Positions 1 through 8,942 of a stretch of DNA of 64,000 bases are shown here, one piece after another. The stretch comes from Porticoccus sp963925605. Lineage in GTDB: Bacteria > Pseudomonadota > Gammaproteobacteria > Pseudomonadales > Porticoccaceae. Below the pieces are notes generated by a model. It worked only from the letters and a program-made list of their open reading frames with translations, made no database searches and was not told where the DNA came from. The DNA lies in NCBI GenBank assembly GCA_963925605.1, contig CAWURY010000001.1, positions 1 to 64,000 of the forward strand, written 5' to 3'. The position numbers and the translations under genes are program-made. The number at the start of each line of letters is the position of its first letter. The first letter of the stretch is position 1.

Positions 1-401
1 TAGCCACGCCGATGTTTTATCCAGCAAACTATGGCTATATCCCTCAAACATTATCTGAAGACGGCGACCCTCTAGATGTATTAGTAGTTACCCCTTACCC
101 CGTAATGCCGGGCGCAGTAATTCGCAGTCGACCTGTTGGTGTACTAAAGATGTCAGATGAATCTGGTGTCGACGCAAAGCTACTGGCTGTACCTCACACT
201 AAGCTGACCAAGCTATACGATCATGTGAATGAAATTAGTGACCTACCAGAACTCCTAATCAAGCAAATTCAACACTACTTTGAAAATTATAAGACCCTTG
301 AAGCAGGGAAATGGGTTAAAGTTGAAGGATGGGATAATGCAGCAGCAGCGTGTTTTGAAATTAATGCATCACGTGAACGGTATCTTCAGGAAGAATCTTA
401 G
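1..401 (+). CDS. ppa: Inorganic pyrophosphatase, 5'-truncated by window edge
   Basis: Soluble family I inorganic pyrophosphatase, which hydrolyses PPi to two phosphates and drives biosynthetic reactions forward. The visible part begins in mid-protein (ATPMFYPANYGYIP), and the frame is open to the left edge, so roughly the first 45 residues lie outside the window. The metal-binding signature DGDPLDVLV and the later GVLKMSDESGVDAKLLAVP and KWVKVEGW segments match the E. coli enzyme closely. The ATG at position 12 is internal and not the start. The gene is followed by a strong hairpin and converges with the yebC-like gene. Identification is secure. Confidence 0.95.
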   Translation, partial: ATPMFYPANYGYIPQTLSEDGDPLDVLVVTPYPVMPGAVIRSRPVGVLKMSDESGVDAKLLAVPHTKLTKLYDHVNEISDLPELLIKQIQHYFENYKTLEAGKWVKVEGWDNAAAACFEINASRERYLQEES

Positions 402-426
402 ACGCCAACAATAGCGCTCTGACCCA

Positions 427-461
427 AATCAACAAGCCCTGCAATGCAGGGCTTGTTGATT
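427..461. terminator. Bidirectional hairpin between ppa and the yebC-like gene
   Basis: A near-perfect inverted repeat, AATCAACAAGCCCTGC paired with GCAGGGCTTGTTGATT, lies between two convergent genes. The flanks are T-rich on the plus side (TTGTTATTATT), so it probably ends ppa transcripts and may serve the minus-strand gene as well. Confidence 0.75.
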
Positions 462-472
462 GTTATTATTAA

Positions 473-1192
473 TTACAATAATTTAACATTATGGTGCACC
501 TGTTGGACATCATCTAGCTCGTTTAGCATCATTATAAATTTACCAAACAAAGCAGTATCATCTCCCTCAATAAAAACATAATCATGAGGAATAAACTGTA
601 CCTCATCGACCTCAAAGTCTACCTCACCACAGCTATTTAACAGCACTTGTTTTGCTTTAAAGTAATCTGTGTGTGGAACAAAAACAGACACTCTTCCATC
701 ATCATATTCAATATCAGTGACATCTATATCGGCAGCCATTAGGCCATCAAAAGCAGTCTCCTCATTATCAAAATCAAACACAAAAATAGCTAGATGATCA
801 AATTGATGGGCAACACTACCCTGTGTACCAATCTTGCAGTCAGTCTTAGTGAATGCAAGACGAACATCGCCAAACGTTCTATTGGGGTTGTCTGTTAGAC
901 ACTCAATAATGGCCATACTGCCACCTGGGCCATAACCTTCATAGCGAGCAGGAAAAAAATCTTCACCAGCTCCGCCTTTGGCTTTTTCGATAGCTTTGTC
1001 AATCACATGAGTTGGAACTTGGTCTTTTTTCGCTCGATCAATCAAACTGCGCAATGATAAATTATTGCTAGGATCTGGGCCTCCAGACTTGGCACTGACA
1101 TAAATTTCTCGACCATAACGGCTGTATACTTTAGCCTTCATATCAGAAGTTTTTGCCATAGACTCTTTACGATTCTGGTAGGCTCTACCCAT
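473..1192 (-). CDS. YebC/PmpR-family protein, YeeN subtype
   Basis: A 239-residue member of the YebC/PmpR/TACO1 family, described as DNA-binding regulators and more recently as factors that help ribosomes through difficult stretches. The start MGRAYQNRKESMAKT resembles the YeeN-type subgroup rather than the MAGHSKW start of classical YebC. Family landmarks GREIYVSAKSGGPDP, NLSLRSLIDRAKKDQVP and YEGYGPGGSMAIIECLTDN are present. The ATG at 1192 is chosen because family homology begins there and an AAGGGG-type ribosome site lies upstream; the frame is open for 12 more codons. It follows acs on the same strand with a 52-nt gap. The precise role is not deducible here. Confidence 0.85.
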   Translation of the reverse strand: MGRAYQNRKESMAKTSDMKAKVYSRYGREIYVSAKSGGPDPSNNLSLRSLIDRAKKDQVPTHVIDKAIEKAKGGAGEDFFPARYEGYGPGGSMAIIECLTDNPNRTFGDVRLAFTKTDCKIGTQGSVAHQFDHLAIFVFDFDNEETAFDGLMAADIDVTDIEYDDGRVSVFVPHTDYFKAKQVLLNSCGEVDFEVDEVQFIPHDYVFIEGDDTALFGKFIMMLNELDDVQQVHHNVKLL

Positions 1193-1244
1193 ATCACTGT
1201 TACCCCTTAAAGATAATTTATACTGCAAACCTTTAAATAAAAAT

Positions 1245-3182
1245 CTACCTATTCAATCGGTTTCTAATCAAATCCTTGACTACAGAAGGATCTGCCAGTG
1301 TTGAAATATCGCCAAGATTGTCTATCTCATTAGCTGCTATTTTACGCAAAATTCGACGCATAATTTTACCTGAACGAGTTTTTGGTAACCCGAGCGCCAG
1401 TTGGATCTGATCTGGTTTCGCAAAAGAGCCTATCTCTTTCTTGCAAATAGCTAACAGTTCGGCATGCAAATTATCTGATGACTTGATTCCAGACATTAGT
1501 GTTATATATGCATATATACCTTGGCCTTTTATATCATGAGGGAATCCTACTACTGCTGCCTCCGCTAGATCAGAATGAAGCGCCAGTGCGCTTTCGATCT
1601 CAGCCGTACCCATGCGGTGTCCTGATACATTCAATACATCATCTACTCGACCGGTAATCCAGTAGTGTCCATCTTCATCGCGACGCGCTCCGTCTCCCGT
1701 AAAGTAATAGCCAGGAAATAATGAAAAATAAGTATCTTGAAAGCGGGCCATATCGCCATATACGCCACGAATTTGGGAGGGCCATGAAGATTTAATCGCT
1801 AAATTTCCCTCTCCGGGGCCTTCGACTAAGCAGCCCTCATTGTCTAATAATACAGGCTGCACACCAAAAAAAGGGGCAGTTGCGCAGCCTGGTTTCATGT
1901 CATGGACGCCAGGCAATGGAGTCAACATATGAGCTCCCGTCTCTGTTTGCCACCAAGTGTCAACAATGGGGCACCTAGATTCACCAATGGTCTTATAGTA
2001 CCACTCCCAAGCTTCTGCGCTGATAGGCTCTCCCACTGTTCCCAACAAGCGCAGAGAACTACGATCTGTATTTAATACAAATTCGTCACCTGCGCCCAAT
2101 AGCGTGCGAATTACCGTTGGAGCCGTATAAAAAACTGTCACTTGATGTTTATCCACGACCTGCCAAAAACGAGATGCGTTTGGATAGGTTGGAACTCCTT
2201 CAAAAATTAATGTTATGGCCCCATTACATAATGGTCCATAGACAATATAACTATGCCCTGTAATCCAACCAACATCTGCGGTACACCAATAAACATCTCC
2301 ATCTTTACAATCAAAGACATATTTGTGCGTCATGGCAGCCTGCAACAAATATCCTGCCGTTGTATGCAGGACGCCTTTTGGTTTCCCTGTAGAGCCTGAA
2401 GTGTAGAGGATAAATAAAGGGTCTTCGGCATCCATCCATTCAGGCTCACAGCACACTTCTGCATCCGCCATTGCTTTGCGATAACAGACGTCTCTACCTT
2501 CTGACCAATCAATTGCACCGTGGGTATGGGTAATGACCAAACAAGTATGAACCAAAGGACAATAACTGATAGCAGTATCAGCATTAGCCTTCAAAGAAAT
2601 ATTACGCCCACCCCTAACCCCTTCATCAGCTGTAATGACTACTTGGCAGTCGGAATCAAGAATACGATCTTTTAGGGCATCTGGAGAAAATCCACCAAAA
2701 ACTACAGAGTGAACGGCGCCAATGCGTGCGCAAGCAAGCATGGCATAAATCGCCTCTGGGATCATAGGCATATAAATACACACTCTATCTCCCTTTTTCA
2801 CATTGCGAGATCTAAGCACATTAGATAATTTATTTACTTGATCACTTAACTTTTGATAAGTAATTTTTTGACTATTTTTAGGGTTATCCCCTTCCCAAAT
2901 AATGGCTGTTTGATTTCCTTTGGTGGTCAAGTGTCTATCAATACAGTTAACTGTGACATTTAATTGACCTCCAGCAAACCAAGCAGCTTCACCTGTATCA
3001 AAATCATAGGAATTAACTTGATTCCAAGGCTTTCTCCAATCTAAGAAATCTTTTGCTTGCTTGGACCAAAAAGTATCTGGGCTACTTATAGACTCACGAT
3101 ACATTTCTTCATACATCTCAAGATTTATATGAGCTTTGTCTACAAATGCCTTATGAGCAGGATACACCTTGGCCTCTGACAT
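1245..3182 (-). CDS. acs: Acetyl-CoA synthetase
   Basis: AMP-forming acetate:CoA ligase of 645 residues, which activates acetate to acetyl-CoA through acetyl-AMP. Visible landmarks are the P-loop-like YTSGSTGKPKGVLH, the adenylation motif DTWWQTETG, YFTGDGARRDEDGHYWITGR, and the C-terminal PKTRSGKIMRRILRK, whose lysine is the residue acetylated in the family. Length matches E. coli Acs. The ATG at 3182 follows a GGGGGAG ribosome site by six to seven bases; an upstream in-frame GTG at 3197 lacks such a site. It lies between yajQ and the yebC-like gene on the same strand. Confidence 0.96.
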   Translation of the reverse strand: MSEAKVYPAHKAFVDKAHINLEMYEEMYRESISSPDTFWSKQAKDFLDWRKPWNQVNSYDFDTGEAAWFAGGQLNVTVNCIDRHLTTKGNQTAIIWEGDNPKNSQKITYQKLSDQVNKLSNVLRSRNVKKGDRVCIYMPMIPEAIYAMLACARIGAVHSVVFGGFSPDALKDRILDSDCQVVITADEGVRGGRNISLKANADTAISYCPLVHTCLVITHTHGAIDWSEGRDVCYRKAMADAEVCCEPEWMDAEDPLFILYTSGSTGKPKGVLHTTAGYLLQAAMTHKYVFDCKDGDVYWCTADVGWITGHSYIVYGPLCNGAITLIFEGVPTYPNASRFWQVVDKHQVTVFYTAPTVIRTLLGAGDEFVLNTDRSSLRLLGTVGEPISAEAWEWYYKTIGESRCPIVDTWWQTETGAHMLTPLPGVHDMKPGCATAPFFGVQPVLLDNEGCLVEGPGEGNLAIKSSWPSQIRGVYGDMARFQDTYFSLFPGYYFTGDGARRDEDGHYWITGRVDDVLNVSGHRMGTAEIESALALHSDLAEAAVVGFPHDIKGQGIYAYITLMSGIKSSDNLHAELLAICKKEIGSFAKPDQIQLALGLPKTRSGKIMRRILRKIAANEIDNLGDISTLADPSVVKDLIRNRLNR

Positions 3183-3273
3183 TGATCGCTCCCCCACTAT
3201 AATTTCTTATTTTAGAACTCAAGTTTCTATCACTGGTATCTGTTAATTTAAACAATATGCCATACAAATTAAA

Positions 3274-3759
3274 TCAATCTCTAAAATTATCAAATTGAAA
3301 GGGTTGGCCAAGATCCGCACTGCGAATTAGCGCAATAACAGCTTGCAGGTCATCCCTATTTTTACCGGTAATTCGTAGTTTTTCACCCTGAATAGCAGAC
3401 TGAACCTTTATCTTCGCATCCTTTACTAATTTAGTGATTCTTTTGGCCATTAATTGCTCAATTCCTTGCTTGAAGCGAACCTTTAAAGAAAACTTTTTTC
3501 CACTGTGGAGTGATTTTTCTTCGGGATCAATAACATAAGGGTCAATCTTTCTTCTCACTAAATTTCCTCGCAAGATATCTAACAACTGTTGGCACTGGAA
3601 GTCGGCTTCAGCAGAAAGAATCACTTCGCCATTATTCAGCTCAGCATGCGCGCCAACGCCCCTAAAATCAAAACGTGTAGCTATTTCACGAACAGTGTTA
3701 TCTGTAGCATTGCGAATTTCTTCTAGTTCCACTTCTGAAACAATATCAAATGAAGGCAT
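3274..3759 (-). CDS. yajQ: YajQ family nucleotide-binding protein
   Basis: A 161-residue YajQ/UPF0234 protein. The start MPSFDIVSEVELEEIRNATD and the ending LGQPFQFDNFRD are the family ends, and LRITGKNRDDLQAVIALIR is the second conserved block. Members bind tRNA or nucleotides, and some (XC_3703 of Xanthomonas) are cyclic-di-GMP effectors; which applies here cannot be told. It is separated from upstream panD by a hairpin at 3805-3835 and so is probably expressed independently. Confidence 0.93.
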   Translation of the reverse strand: MPSFDIVSEVELEEIRNATDNTVREIATRFDFRGVGAHAELNNGEVILSAEADFQCQQLLDILRGNLVRRKIDPYVIDPEEKSLHSGKKFSLKVRFKQGIEQLMAKRITKLVKDAKIKVQSAIQGEKLRITGKNRDDLQAVIALIRSADLGQPFQFDNFRD

Positions 3760-3804
3760 TACAAAAATCCTAGTAAACTTTTAATGAAAAGTTCTCTAAT
3801 TATG

Positions 3805-3835
3805 AAAAAACCCTCAAGATCTTTAGCTTGAAGCC
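3805..3835 (-). terminator. Rho-independent terminator after panC-panD
   Basis: On the minus strand CTTCAAG and CTTGAGG pair (one T-G wobble) around an 8-nt loop, and a run of six T follows. It sits about 50 nt beyond the panD stop and probably closes the dnaB-panC-panD unit. Confidence 0.7.
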
Positions 3836-3886
3836 TTATGACTGTTATTCAAACAATGGCAGGATAGCTAGTAATTTAATCCTATG

Positions 3887-4267
3887 CTAGAGTTTCTGGA
3901 CGGGTATCGTGTTAGTTGTACGGTCAACAGAATTATCTGCATGCAGATAAACCAGTCTCGGTTTGTGTTCGGCAGCTTCATCTATCGCATATTGGGCATA
4001 AGCAGCAATGATAATTCGATCACCAACCTGGCACTTTCTAGCAGCTGCACCGTTCATCGAGATGATACCTGAGCCGGCTTCAGCTTTAATAATATAAGTA
4101 GTCAGCCGTTCGCCGTTATTAACATTATAAATATCAATTTGTTCAAATTCACTTAACCCCGCAAGATCAAGCAAACTAGAGTCAATGGCGCATGATCCAT
4201 CATACCAAAGTTCTGCCTGGCTTACCGAACCCATATGCAATTTAGCTTTCAGTAAAGTACTCAACAT
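3887..4267 (-). CDS. panD: Aspartate 1-decarboxylase
   Basis: Pyruvoyl-dependent enzyme that decarboxylates aspartate to beta-alanine for pantothenate synthesis; 126 residues. The self-processing site is visible as WYDGSCAID, where cleavage between Gly and Ser creates the pyruvoyl group. NNGERLTTYIIK and MNGAAARKCQVGDRIII are family blocks. Its ATG lies inside the end of panC (7-nt overlap), indicating translational coupling, and the two products feed the same reaction: PanC joins beta-alanine to pantoate. No panB is present in the window. Confidence 0.96.
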   Translation of the reverse strand: MLSTLLKAKLHMGSVSQAELWYDGSCAIDSSLLDLAGLSEFEQIDIYNVNNGERLTTYIIKAEAGSGIISMNGAAARKCQVGDRIIIAAYAQYAIDEAAEHKPRLVYLHADNSVDRTTNTIPVQKL

Positions 4268-5124
4268 AGTCTATTCCTCTGGTGCAGGGAAATATTATCA
4301 ATCAATCGAGCGGAGGAGCTATACATGGCACCCAACACAGTGATGTCTGTATCATCAGTTTCCGCCATTTCAAGTGTTTGACTATTACAAACAGAAACAT
4401 AGTCAGGCCTAAAGCCTGCTTCATGTATTTGTCGAATTGCCTCTTCTTCAAGAGCCATAAAATTTCTATCTCCTAAGCGTATTTTTTCAGCAATCCAGCT
4501 CAAACTTTTATGCAACTGGCCAGCATTGTGGCGCTCTAAAATTGTTAAGTACACATTACGTGAACTCATGGCCAGACCATCTGTTTCGCGGTGCACGTCA
4601 GCTTCAATGATATTTACTGGAAAACAGAGATCTTCAACCATGCGATGCAATATTGCCAACTGCTGGTAATCTTTTTTGCCTAGGATCATCTCGTCAGGTT
4701 GAATGATATTCAATAATTTGGATACTACAGTTGTAACTCCCTCAAAGTGTCCAGGTCGGCTCGCGCCACAGAGGTACTCAGTCATCGAAGAGCAGATAAC
4801 TCGTGTCTGAGAATCTAAACCATTAGGGTACATTTGATTTTCAGTAGGGCAAAAAAGCATATCACATGATACTTCTTGTAGTTTTTCACAATCTGCTTGA
4901 AAAGTCCTAGGGTATTTGTCCCAATCCTCATGCAAACCAAACTGAAGGCCATTAACAAAAATGGAGCAGACGACTATATCGCTTGTCTTTTGTGCTAACT
5001 TTATTAGCTCTATGTGGCCCTGATGAAGGTTTCCCATAGTCGGAACAAAGCCAACTTTTTTTCCTTCAAGTCGAGTCTCGTCAAGCGTCAATCTAATACT
5101 TTTGATTGTTCGAAAAATTTCCAT
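4261..5124 (-). CDS. panC: Pantothenate synthetase (pantoate-beta-alanine ligase)
   Basis: ATP-dependent ligase joining pantoate and beta-alanine; 287 residues. The HIGH-like nucleotide motif appears as PTMGNLHQGHIELI and the second catalytic block as MSSRNVYLT. GKKDYQQLAILHRMVEDL is another family segment. The gene lies 17 nt after dnaB and overlaps panD, so the three probably share a transcript. The ending is normal for the family. Confidence 0.96.
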   Translation of the reverse strand: MEIFRTIKSIRLTLDETRLEGKKVGFVPTMGNLHQGHIELIKLAQKTSDIVVCSIFVNGLQFGLHEDWDKYPRTFQADCEKLQEVSCDMLFCPTENQMYPNGLDSQTRVICSSMTEYLCGASRPGHFEGVTTVVSKLLNIIQPDEMILGKKDYQQLAILHRMVEDLCFPVNIIEADVHRETDGLAMSSRNVYLTILERHNAGQLHKSLSWIAEKIRLGDRNFMALEEEAIRQIHEAGFRPDYVSVCNSQTLEMAETDDTDITVLGAMYSSSARLIDNISLHQRNRLC

Positions 5125-5141
5125 TCCTTGACCCCAAATAC

Positions 5142-6503
5142 TTACTGATCAGCAGAGTAATCTCTAGCAAGATTCTCAAAACGGGTGTATTTGCCAATAA
5201 ATGTTAATTTACAGGTTCCAATAGGCCCGTTTCTCTGCTTCCCAATGATAATCTCAGCGACCCCCTTTTCAGTAGTTTCCTGGTTGTATGCCTCATCACG
5301 ATAAATAAACGCAACAACATCAGCATCTTGCTCAATTGCTCCAGACTCACGAAGATCTGAATTCATTGGCCTTTTATTAGGGCGTTGCTCCACATTTCGA
5401 CTAAGTTGAGATAAGGCTAAAACGGGACAATTAAACTCGCGAGCTATATTTTTTAACTCTCGTGAAATTTGGGTGATTTCATTAGTACGATTTTCAGTAG
5501 GGACGCTTCCGCTCATCAATTGCAGGTAATCCACCATAATCATACCAATATCTCCATGTTCACGGACTAACTGACGAATCCTGTTGCGCAACTCCATCGG
5601 TGAGATGCCTGGCGTATCATCAATATATAGAGGCCTATCTTTGAGGCGTGATGCGGCTTTGCTTAATCTAGGCCAATCATCCTCAGATAAGTTTCCTGAG
5701 CGCATTTTAGTCTGATCAATTTTTCCCAAAGATGACATCATACGAATTATTAATTGATTGGCAGGCATCTCCATACTAAAAACAAGTATGGGTTTTTCTT
5801 GATTTAAAACTGCATGTTCCACCATATTCATAGCAAAAGAGGTTTTACCCATAGAGGGCCTTCCCGCTACGATAACTAAATCTGATTTCTGCCAGCCGGA
5901 AGTCATTTTATCTAATTCTATAAAGCCGGTACTTAGCCCTGTAATGTCAGTTTCATTATTGAATAGCTCCTCTATACGACCTACAGCTTCCTTAAGCAGT
6001 GTATTAATGCCTTGAAAACCACCCAATTTAGGTCTATTTTCTATAATATCGGCGAGTTTTTTCTCTGCATCAGCCAAGAGTTTACTGCTGTCCCATCCAA
6101 GAGGATTGTGACCTTTTTTAATAATATCACTGGCTGCAGTTATCAGTTGTCGAATTATTGAACGCTCTAAAACTATTTGAGCATAAGCTGTGACGTTCGC
6201 CGAGCTAGGAGTATTGTTGGCAAGATCCACTAAGTAAGCGACGCCACCAACATGATCGAGCTCATTGGTATTTTGGAGGGCTTCAGAAAGAGTAATAACA
6301 TCTAGCGGCTTACTTTCAACAGATAGAATTCTCATAGTCTGAAATATCAGTCTATGGTCTTGAGAGAAGAAATCAGATTCAGTAACCAGTTCAGCGACAG
6401 CATCAAAAGACCCGTTACTTAACATCAAGCCACCGAGCACAGCCTGCTCCGCCTCAATCGAGTGCGGTAATTGATTCTCTTCAATGGCCTGATTCTTAAC
6501 CAT
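5142..6503 (-). CDS. dnaB: Replicative DNA helicase DnaB
   Basis: Hexameric 5'-3' replicative helicase, 453 residues. The N-terminal domain starts with PHSIEAEQAVLGGLML (about residues 13-28). The RecA-like motor has Walker A VAGRPSMGKTSFAMN (about 220) and Walker B MIMVDYLQLMSG; SRELKNIAREFNCPVLALSQLSR and DLRESGAIEQDADVVAFIYRDE are the DnaB H3/H4 motifs. No intein is seen. It is downstream of rplI, as in most gammaproteobacteria, separated by a terminator. Confidence 0.97.
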   Translation of the reverse strand: MVKNQAIEENQLPHSIEAEQAVLGGLMLSNGSFDAVAELVTESDFFSQDHRLIFQTMRILSVESKPLDVITLSEALQNTNELDHVGGVAYLVDLANNTPSSANVTAYAQIVLERSIIRQLITAASDIIKKGHNPLGWDSSKLLADAEKKLADIIENRPKLGGFQGINTLLKEAVGRIEELFNNETDITGLSTGFIELDKMTSGWQKSDLVIVAGRPSMGKTSFAMNMVEHAVLNQEKPILVFSMEMPANQLIIRMMSSLGKIDQTKMRSGNLSEDDWPRLSKAASRLKDRPLYIDDTPGISPMELRNRIRQLVREHGDIGMIMVDYLQLMSGSVPTENRTNEITQISRELKNIAREFNCPVLALSQLSRNVEQRPNKRPMNSDLRESGAIEQDADVVAFIYRDEAYNQETTEKGVAEIIIGKQRNGPIGTCKLTFIGKYTRFENLARDYSADQ

Positions 6504-6534
6504 GATGATGCTACCTATAAAAACTACCGCCTAT

Positions 6535-6577
6535 AAAAAAGGCACTGCGACACAACGAATACAGCTGTGCAGTGCCC
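6535..6577 (-). terminator. Rho-independent terminator after rplI
   Basis: On the minus strand GGCACTGC pairs with GCAGTGCC, with an inner CACAGC/GTTGTG extension, followed by six T. It lies between the rplI stop and dnaB, separating the ribosomal-protein transcript from dnaB, although read-through is possible. Confidence 0.8.
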
Positions 6578-6616
6578 TGTTATTACTGATATCGGCATAG
6601 TAGTGAACAGTCGCAA

Positions 6617-7069
6617 CTATTCTTCAGCAACAACCACAAGCCTCACCACCTGAGTAACGTCAGCATGCACTTGGATAGAAATATCAAATTCGCCTATTTC
6701 TCGTATAGAGCCATCAGGCAATTTTACTTCGCTTTTCTCTACTTGAATACCAGCAGCAATTATTACATCAGCAATATCTTTTGTGCCAATAGAGCCAAAA
6801 AGCTTACCTTCCTCTCCTGCAACTGCTGTAATTGTTACGGGGCCTATTGCCTCTATCTTGGCTGCACGAGCAGTTGCTTCAGCAAGACTGACTGATGCAG
6901 CAGCTTCTAGCTCAGAACGACGGGCTTCAAATTCAGCTATGTTGGCTAAAGTAGCAAACACTGCCTTGCCATTAGGCACTAAGTAATTGCGGCCATAACC
7001 TGGCTTAACATTAACTTTATCGCCAATGTTTCCTAAATTTCCAACTTTTTCCAGAAGAATAACTTCCAT
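6617..7069 (-). CDS. rplI: 50S ribosomal protein L9
   Basis: Large-subunit protein binding 23S rRNA at the base of the L1 stalk; 150 residues, the usual bacterial length. The N-terminal domain carries the L9 signature GNLGNIGDKVNVKPGYGRNYLVP, followed by the long connecting helix and the C-terminal domain with GEEGKLFGSIGTKDIAD. It is the last gene of the rpsF-rpsR cluster and is followed directly by a terminator. Confidence 0.97.
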   Translation of the reverse strand: MEVILLEKVGNLGNIGDKVNVKPGYGRNYLVPNGKAVFATLANIAEFEARRSELEAAASVSLAEATARAAKIEAIGPVTITAVAGEEGKLFGSIGTKDIADVIIAAGIQVEKSEVKLPDGSIREIGEFDISIQVHADVTQVVRLVVVAEE

Positions 7070-7128
7070 CTCGGATATCCTCTATTATTTAAACTTGTTT
7101 ATCGCACAAAATAAAATACGCATCAACG

Positions 7129-7974
7129 CTAAGAATACCTACTCAATCGTGAGCGTATATTAAAAATACTGTCAAGGAATCCCACCCCAACCAGCATAAT
7201 ACTTAATGGGCTCAGAAATAAGAGCGCTACATAAAAAACGAGCAACCAATAACTATTTAATTGAAAAAACGTCACACTGTAATGCAATAAGGCGATTCCA
7301 CTTAGCAGTAATGGCAAGCTCAATAAGCTTGTCCAACTCGAATAGTCTTGCAAAAAATACTCAAAAATAAATATTCCCGTTAAAATAATAACAGAAGATG
7401 TCACACTAAATCGCAACTGATGAAACTCTAGTTTAAATCCGCCAGGATTATAAAGTGCTGCCTGCCACCAGCGGCCTAGCATCAACGAAAAAACTGAGGT
7501 TAGGGCAACGACATAGCCAATAACACCAACTAAAAAATTTCTGCCTATTGCAAACTTATTTTCGTATTGCTGAGTCTCTTTGAAAAACTCTACAATCAAA
7601 GCTTCCAATACCGTCAAATTATCAGCAAAAAAAATGGCCACCAATATAGCTGATGTAGCGCTAAGCGCTACAATAGAAATCAATGCCTCAGACCATGAAG
7701 ACCTCAATCTCATTAACTCTGAAACCAGCCATACACAAACAACGCTCACAATAGAGAGCAGCGTCACAATAGCGTTAGCATCATTACCGGTAAAGAAGAT
7801 TACTAGTAATGGCATTAGCGCCCAGAGCACCAATAAAAACCCCTCTGATGACCCTCTAGTTAACGTAACTAGAGAAACTGCAGCTGGAGAAACAAGAGGA
7901 GCAAGATTGCCAAAAAAAGCAACTAATCCGGCTTGCATGCGGCCGCGTATAATAAACTCAGCTAAGGCCCGCAT
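7129..7974 (-). CDS. Multi-pass membrane protein between rpsR and rplI (DUF2232/YybS-like)
   Basis: A 281-residue hydrophobic protein with about seven to eight predicted membrane spans, for example the stretches around FLLVLWALMPLLVIFF and FYVALLFLSPLSIMLVG. The frame runs upstream into rpsR, but the ATG at 7974, 13 nt after the rpsR stop, is the sensible start because residues before it are the rpsR shadow. An unnamed membrane protein of this kind occupies the same place in Pseudomonas; the DUF2232/YybS assignment is from memory and moderate. Its function is unknown. Confidence 0.7.
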   Translation of the reverse strand: MRALAEFIIRGRMQAGLVAFFGNLAPLVSPAAVSLVTLTRGSSEGFLLVLWALMPLLVIFFTGNDANAIVTLLSIVSVVCVWLVSELMRLRSSWSEALISIVALSATSAILVAIFFADNLTVLEALIVEFFKETQQYENKFAIGRNFLVGVIGYVVALTSVFSLMLGRWWQAALYNPGGFKLEFHQLRFSVTSSVIILTGIFIFEYFLQDYSSWTSLLSLPLLLSGIALLHYSVTFFQLNSYWLLVFYVALLFLSPLSIMLVGVGFLDSIFNIRSRLSRYS

Positions 7975-7987
7975 CAGAAAATCTCTT

Positions 7988-8218
7988 TTACCCGCTGTGA
8001 CTGTCGGTATAAGGCAGCAATGCCACATAACGAGCGCGCTTGATAGCAGTTGACAGCTGTCTCTGATACTTCGCTTTAGTGCCAGTAATACGACTTGGTA
8101 CAATTTTTCCTGTTTCAGAAATATACTGTTTTAGCATCTCAAGGTCTTTATAATCTATCTGGTCAGCGCCTTCGACACTAAAACGACAGAACTTACGACG
8201 ACGGTTGAATCGAGCCAT
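7988..8218 (-). CDS. rpsR: 30S ribosomal protein S18
   Basis: Small-subunit protein of 76 residues that pairs with S6 in the platform. MARFNRRRKFCRFSVEG and IDYKDLEMLKQYISETGKIVPSRITGTKAKYQRQL are the S18 signature. The start codon overlaps the rpsF stop by one base (TAATG), so S6 and S18 are translationally coupled, which fits their joint assembly. No priB gene lies between rpsF and rpsR, unlike in enterics. Confidence 0.97.
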   Translation of the reverse strand: MARFNRRRKFCRFSVEGADQIDYKDLEMLKQYISETGKIVPSRITGTKAKYQRQLSTAIKRARYVALLPYTDSHSG

Positions 8219-8718
8219 TATTTACTCTCCTTTTCCGTTGATTGATCAACAGAATGTTCTGCGGCCTCAACAGCTGGTTTTGCAGTTTCCGCAGGCTCAT
8301 CAGCTAACACTTTAGTTGTCTCGGTCTCTAGGGTTTCAGTGGAGGCCGCTCTATCAGGATTCGCTTCTGCGCGCTCGCGACGGTCTGATCTCTCAGACTT
8401 GTCAACTTTTAAAATGTAAGATTCTTCAGTAACAGCTTCTTTGCAATTAAAAACGACGCTTCTAATAACGGCGTCATTGTAACGAAAACTAGTATTCAAT
8501 TCTTGCAGGACATCTTGATTGCATTCAATATTCATTAACACATAATGAGCTTTATGAATTTTGTTTATAGGGTAAGCTAAATGTCGTCTACCCCAATCTT
8601 CTAGACGATGAATCTTACCATTGGCGCTGGTAATGGTACTGGAATAGCGCTCGATCATCCCAGAAACCTGATCGCTCTGGTCTGGATGAACCATAAATAA
8701 TATTTCGTAATGACGCAT
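8218..8718 (-). CDS. rpsF: 30S ribosomal protein S6 with long acidic tail
   Basis: S6, 166 residues. The ferredoxin-like core starts MRHYEILFMVHPDQSDQV and contains DWGRRHLAYPINKIHKAHYVL. The core ends near residue 105; the rest is a low-complexity tail rich in Glu, Ala and Thr that is longer than in most relatives (E. coli S6 has 131-135 residues). S6 tails are known glutamylation substrates of RimK in E. coli, but no rimK is seen here. It heads the rpsF-rpsR-membrane protein-rplI cluster with a strong AAGGAGG ribosome site. Confidence 0.96.
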   Translation of the reverse strand: MRHYEILFMVHPDQSDQVSGMIERYSSTITSANGKIHRLEDWGRRHLAYPINKIHKAHYVLMNIECNQDVLQELNTSFRYNDAVIRSVVFNCKEAVTEESYILKVDKSERSDRRERAEANPDRAASTETLETETTKVLADEPAETAKPAVEAAEHSVDQSTEKESK

Positions 8719-8738
8719 TTTACCTCCTTACGGGTAAA
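8719..8738 (-). promoter_or_regulatory. rpsF leader hairpin holding the Shine-Dalgarno in its loop
   Basis: On the minus strand TTTACC pairs with GGTAAA directly before the rpsF ATG, and the 8-nt loop CGTAAGGA carries most of the ribosome site. An S6:S18-binding leader element is known upstream of rpsF in many bacteria; this hairpin is a candidate, but I did not confirm the known consensus. Confidence 0.4.
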
Positions 8739-8942
8739 TAAGTGCTCGCCCAATGCGATGCAACAAGGAGTATCTTGGTCCAAATGGAACAAGGGCCTGT
8801 ATTTTACGGTGAGAGCCTTGGTATTTCAAGTAAAATCGAGGGTATATAGCTTTATTGGAATCTATTTTAGGTACAGAATTTCAGCTTCAAGACTGAACTA
8901 AAAGATGAAAACTAACCACTAAAAGGTAACTGGTATAGTAGG

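Noticed and set aside
7580..8053. 157-codon plus-strand frame over the membrane protein and rpsR
   Set aside because: Antisense to two well-supported genes; composition follows the opposite strand's hydrophobic codons.
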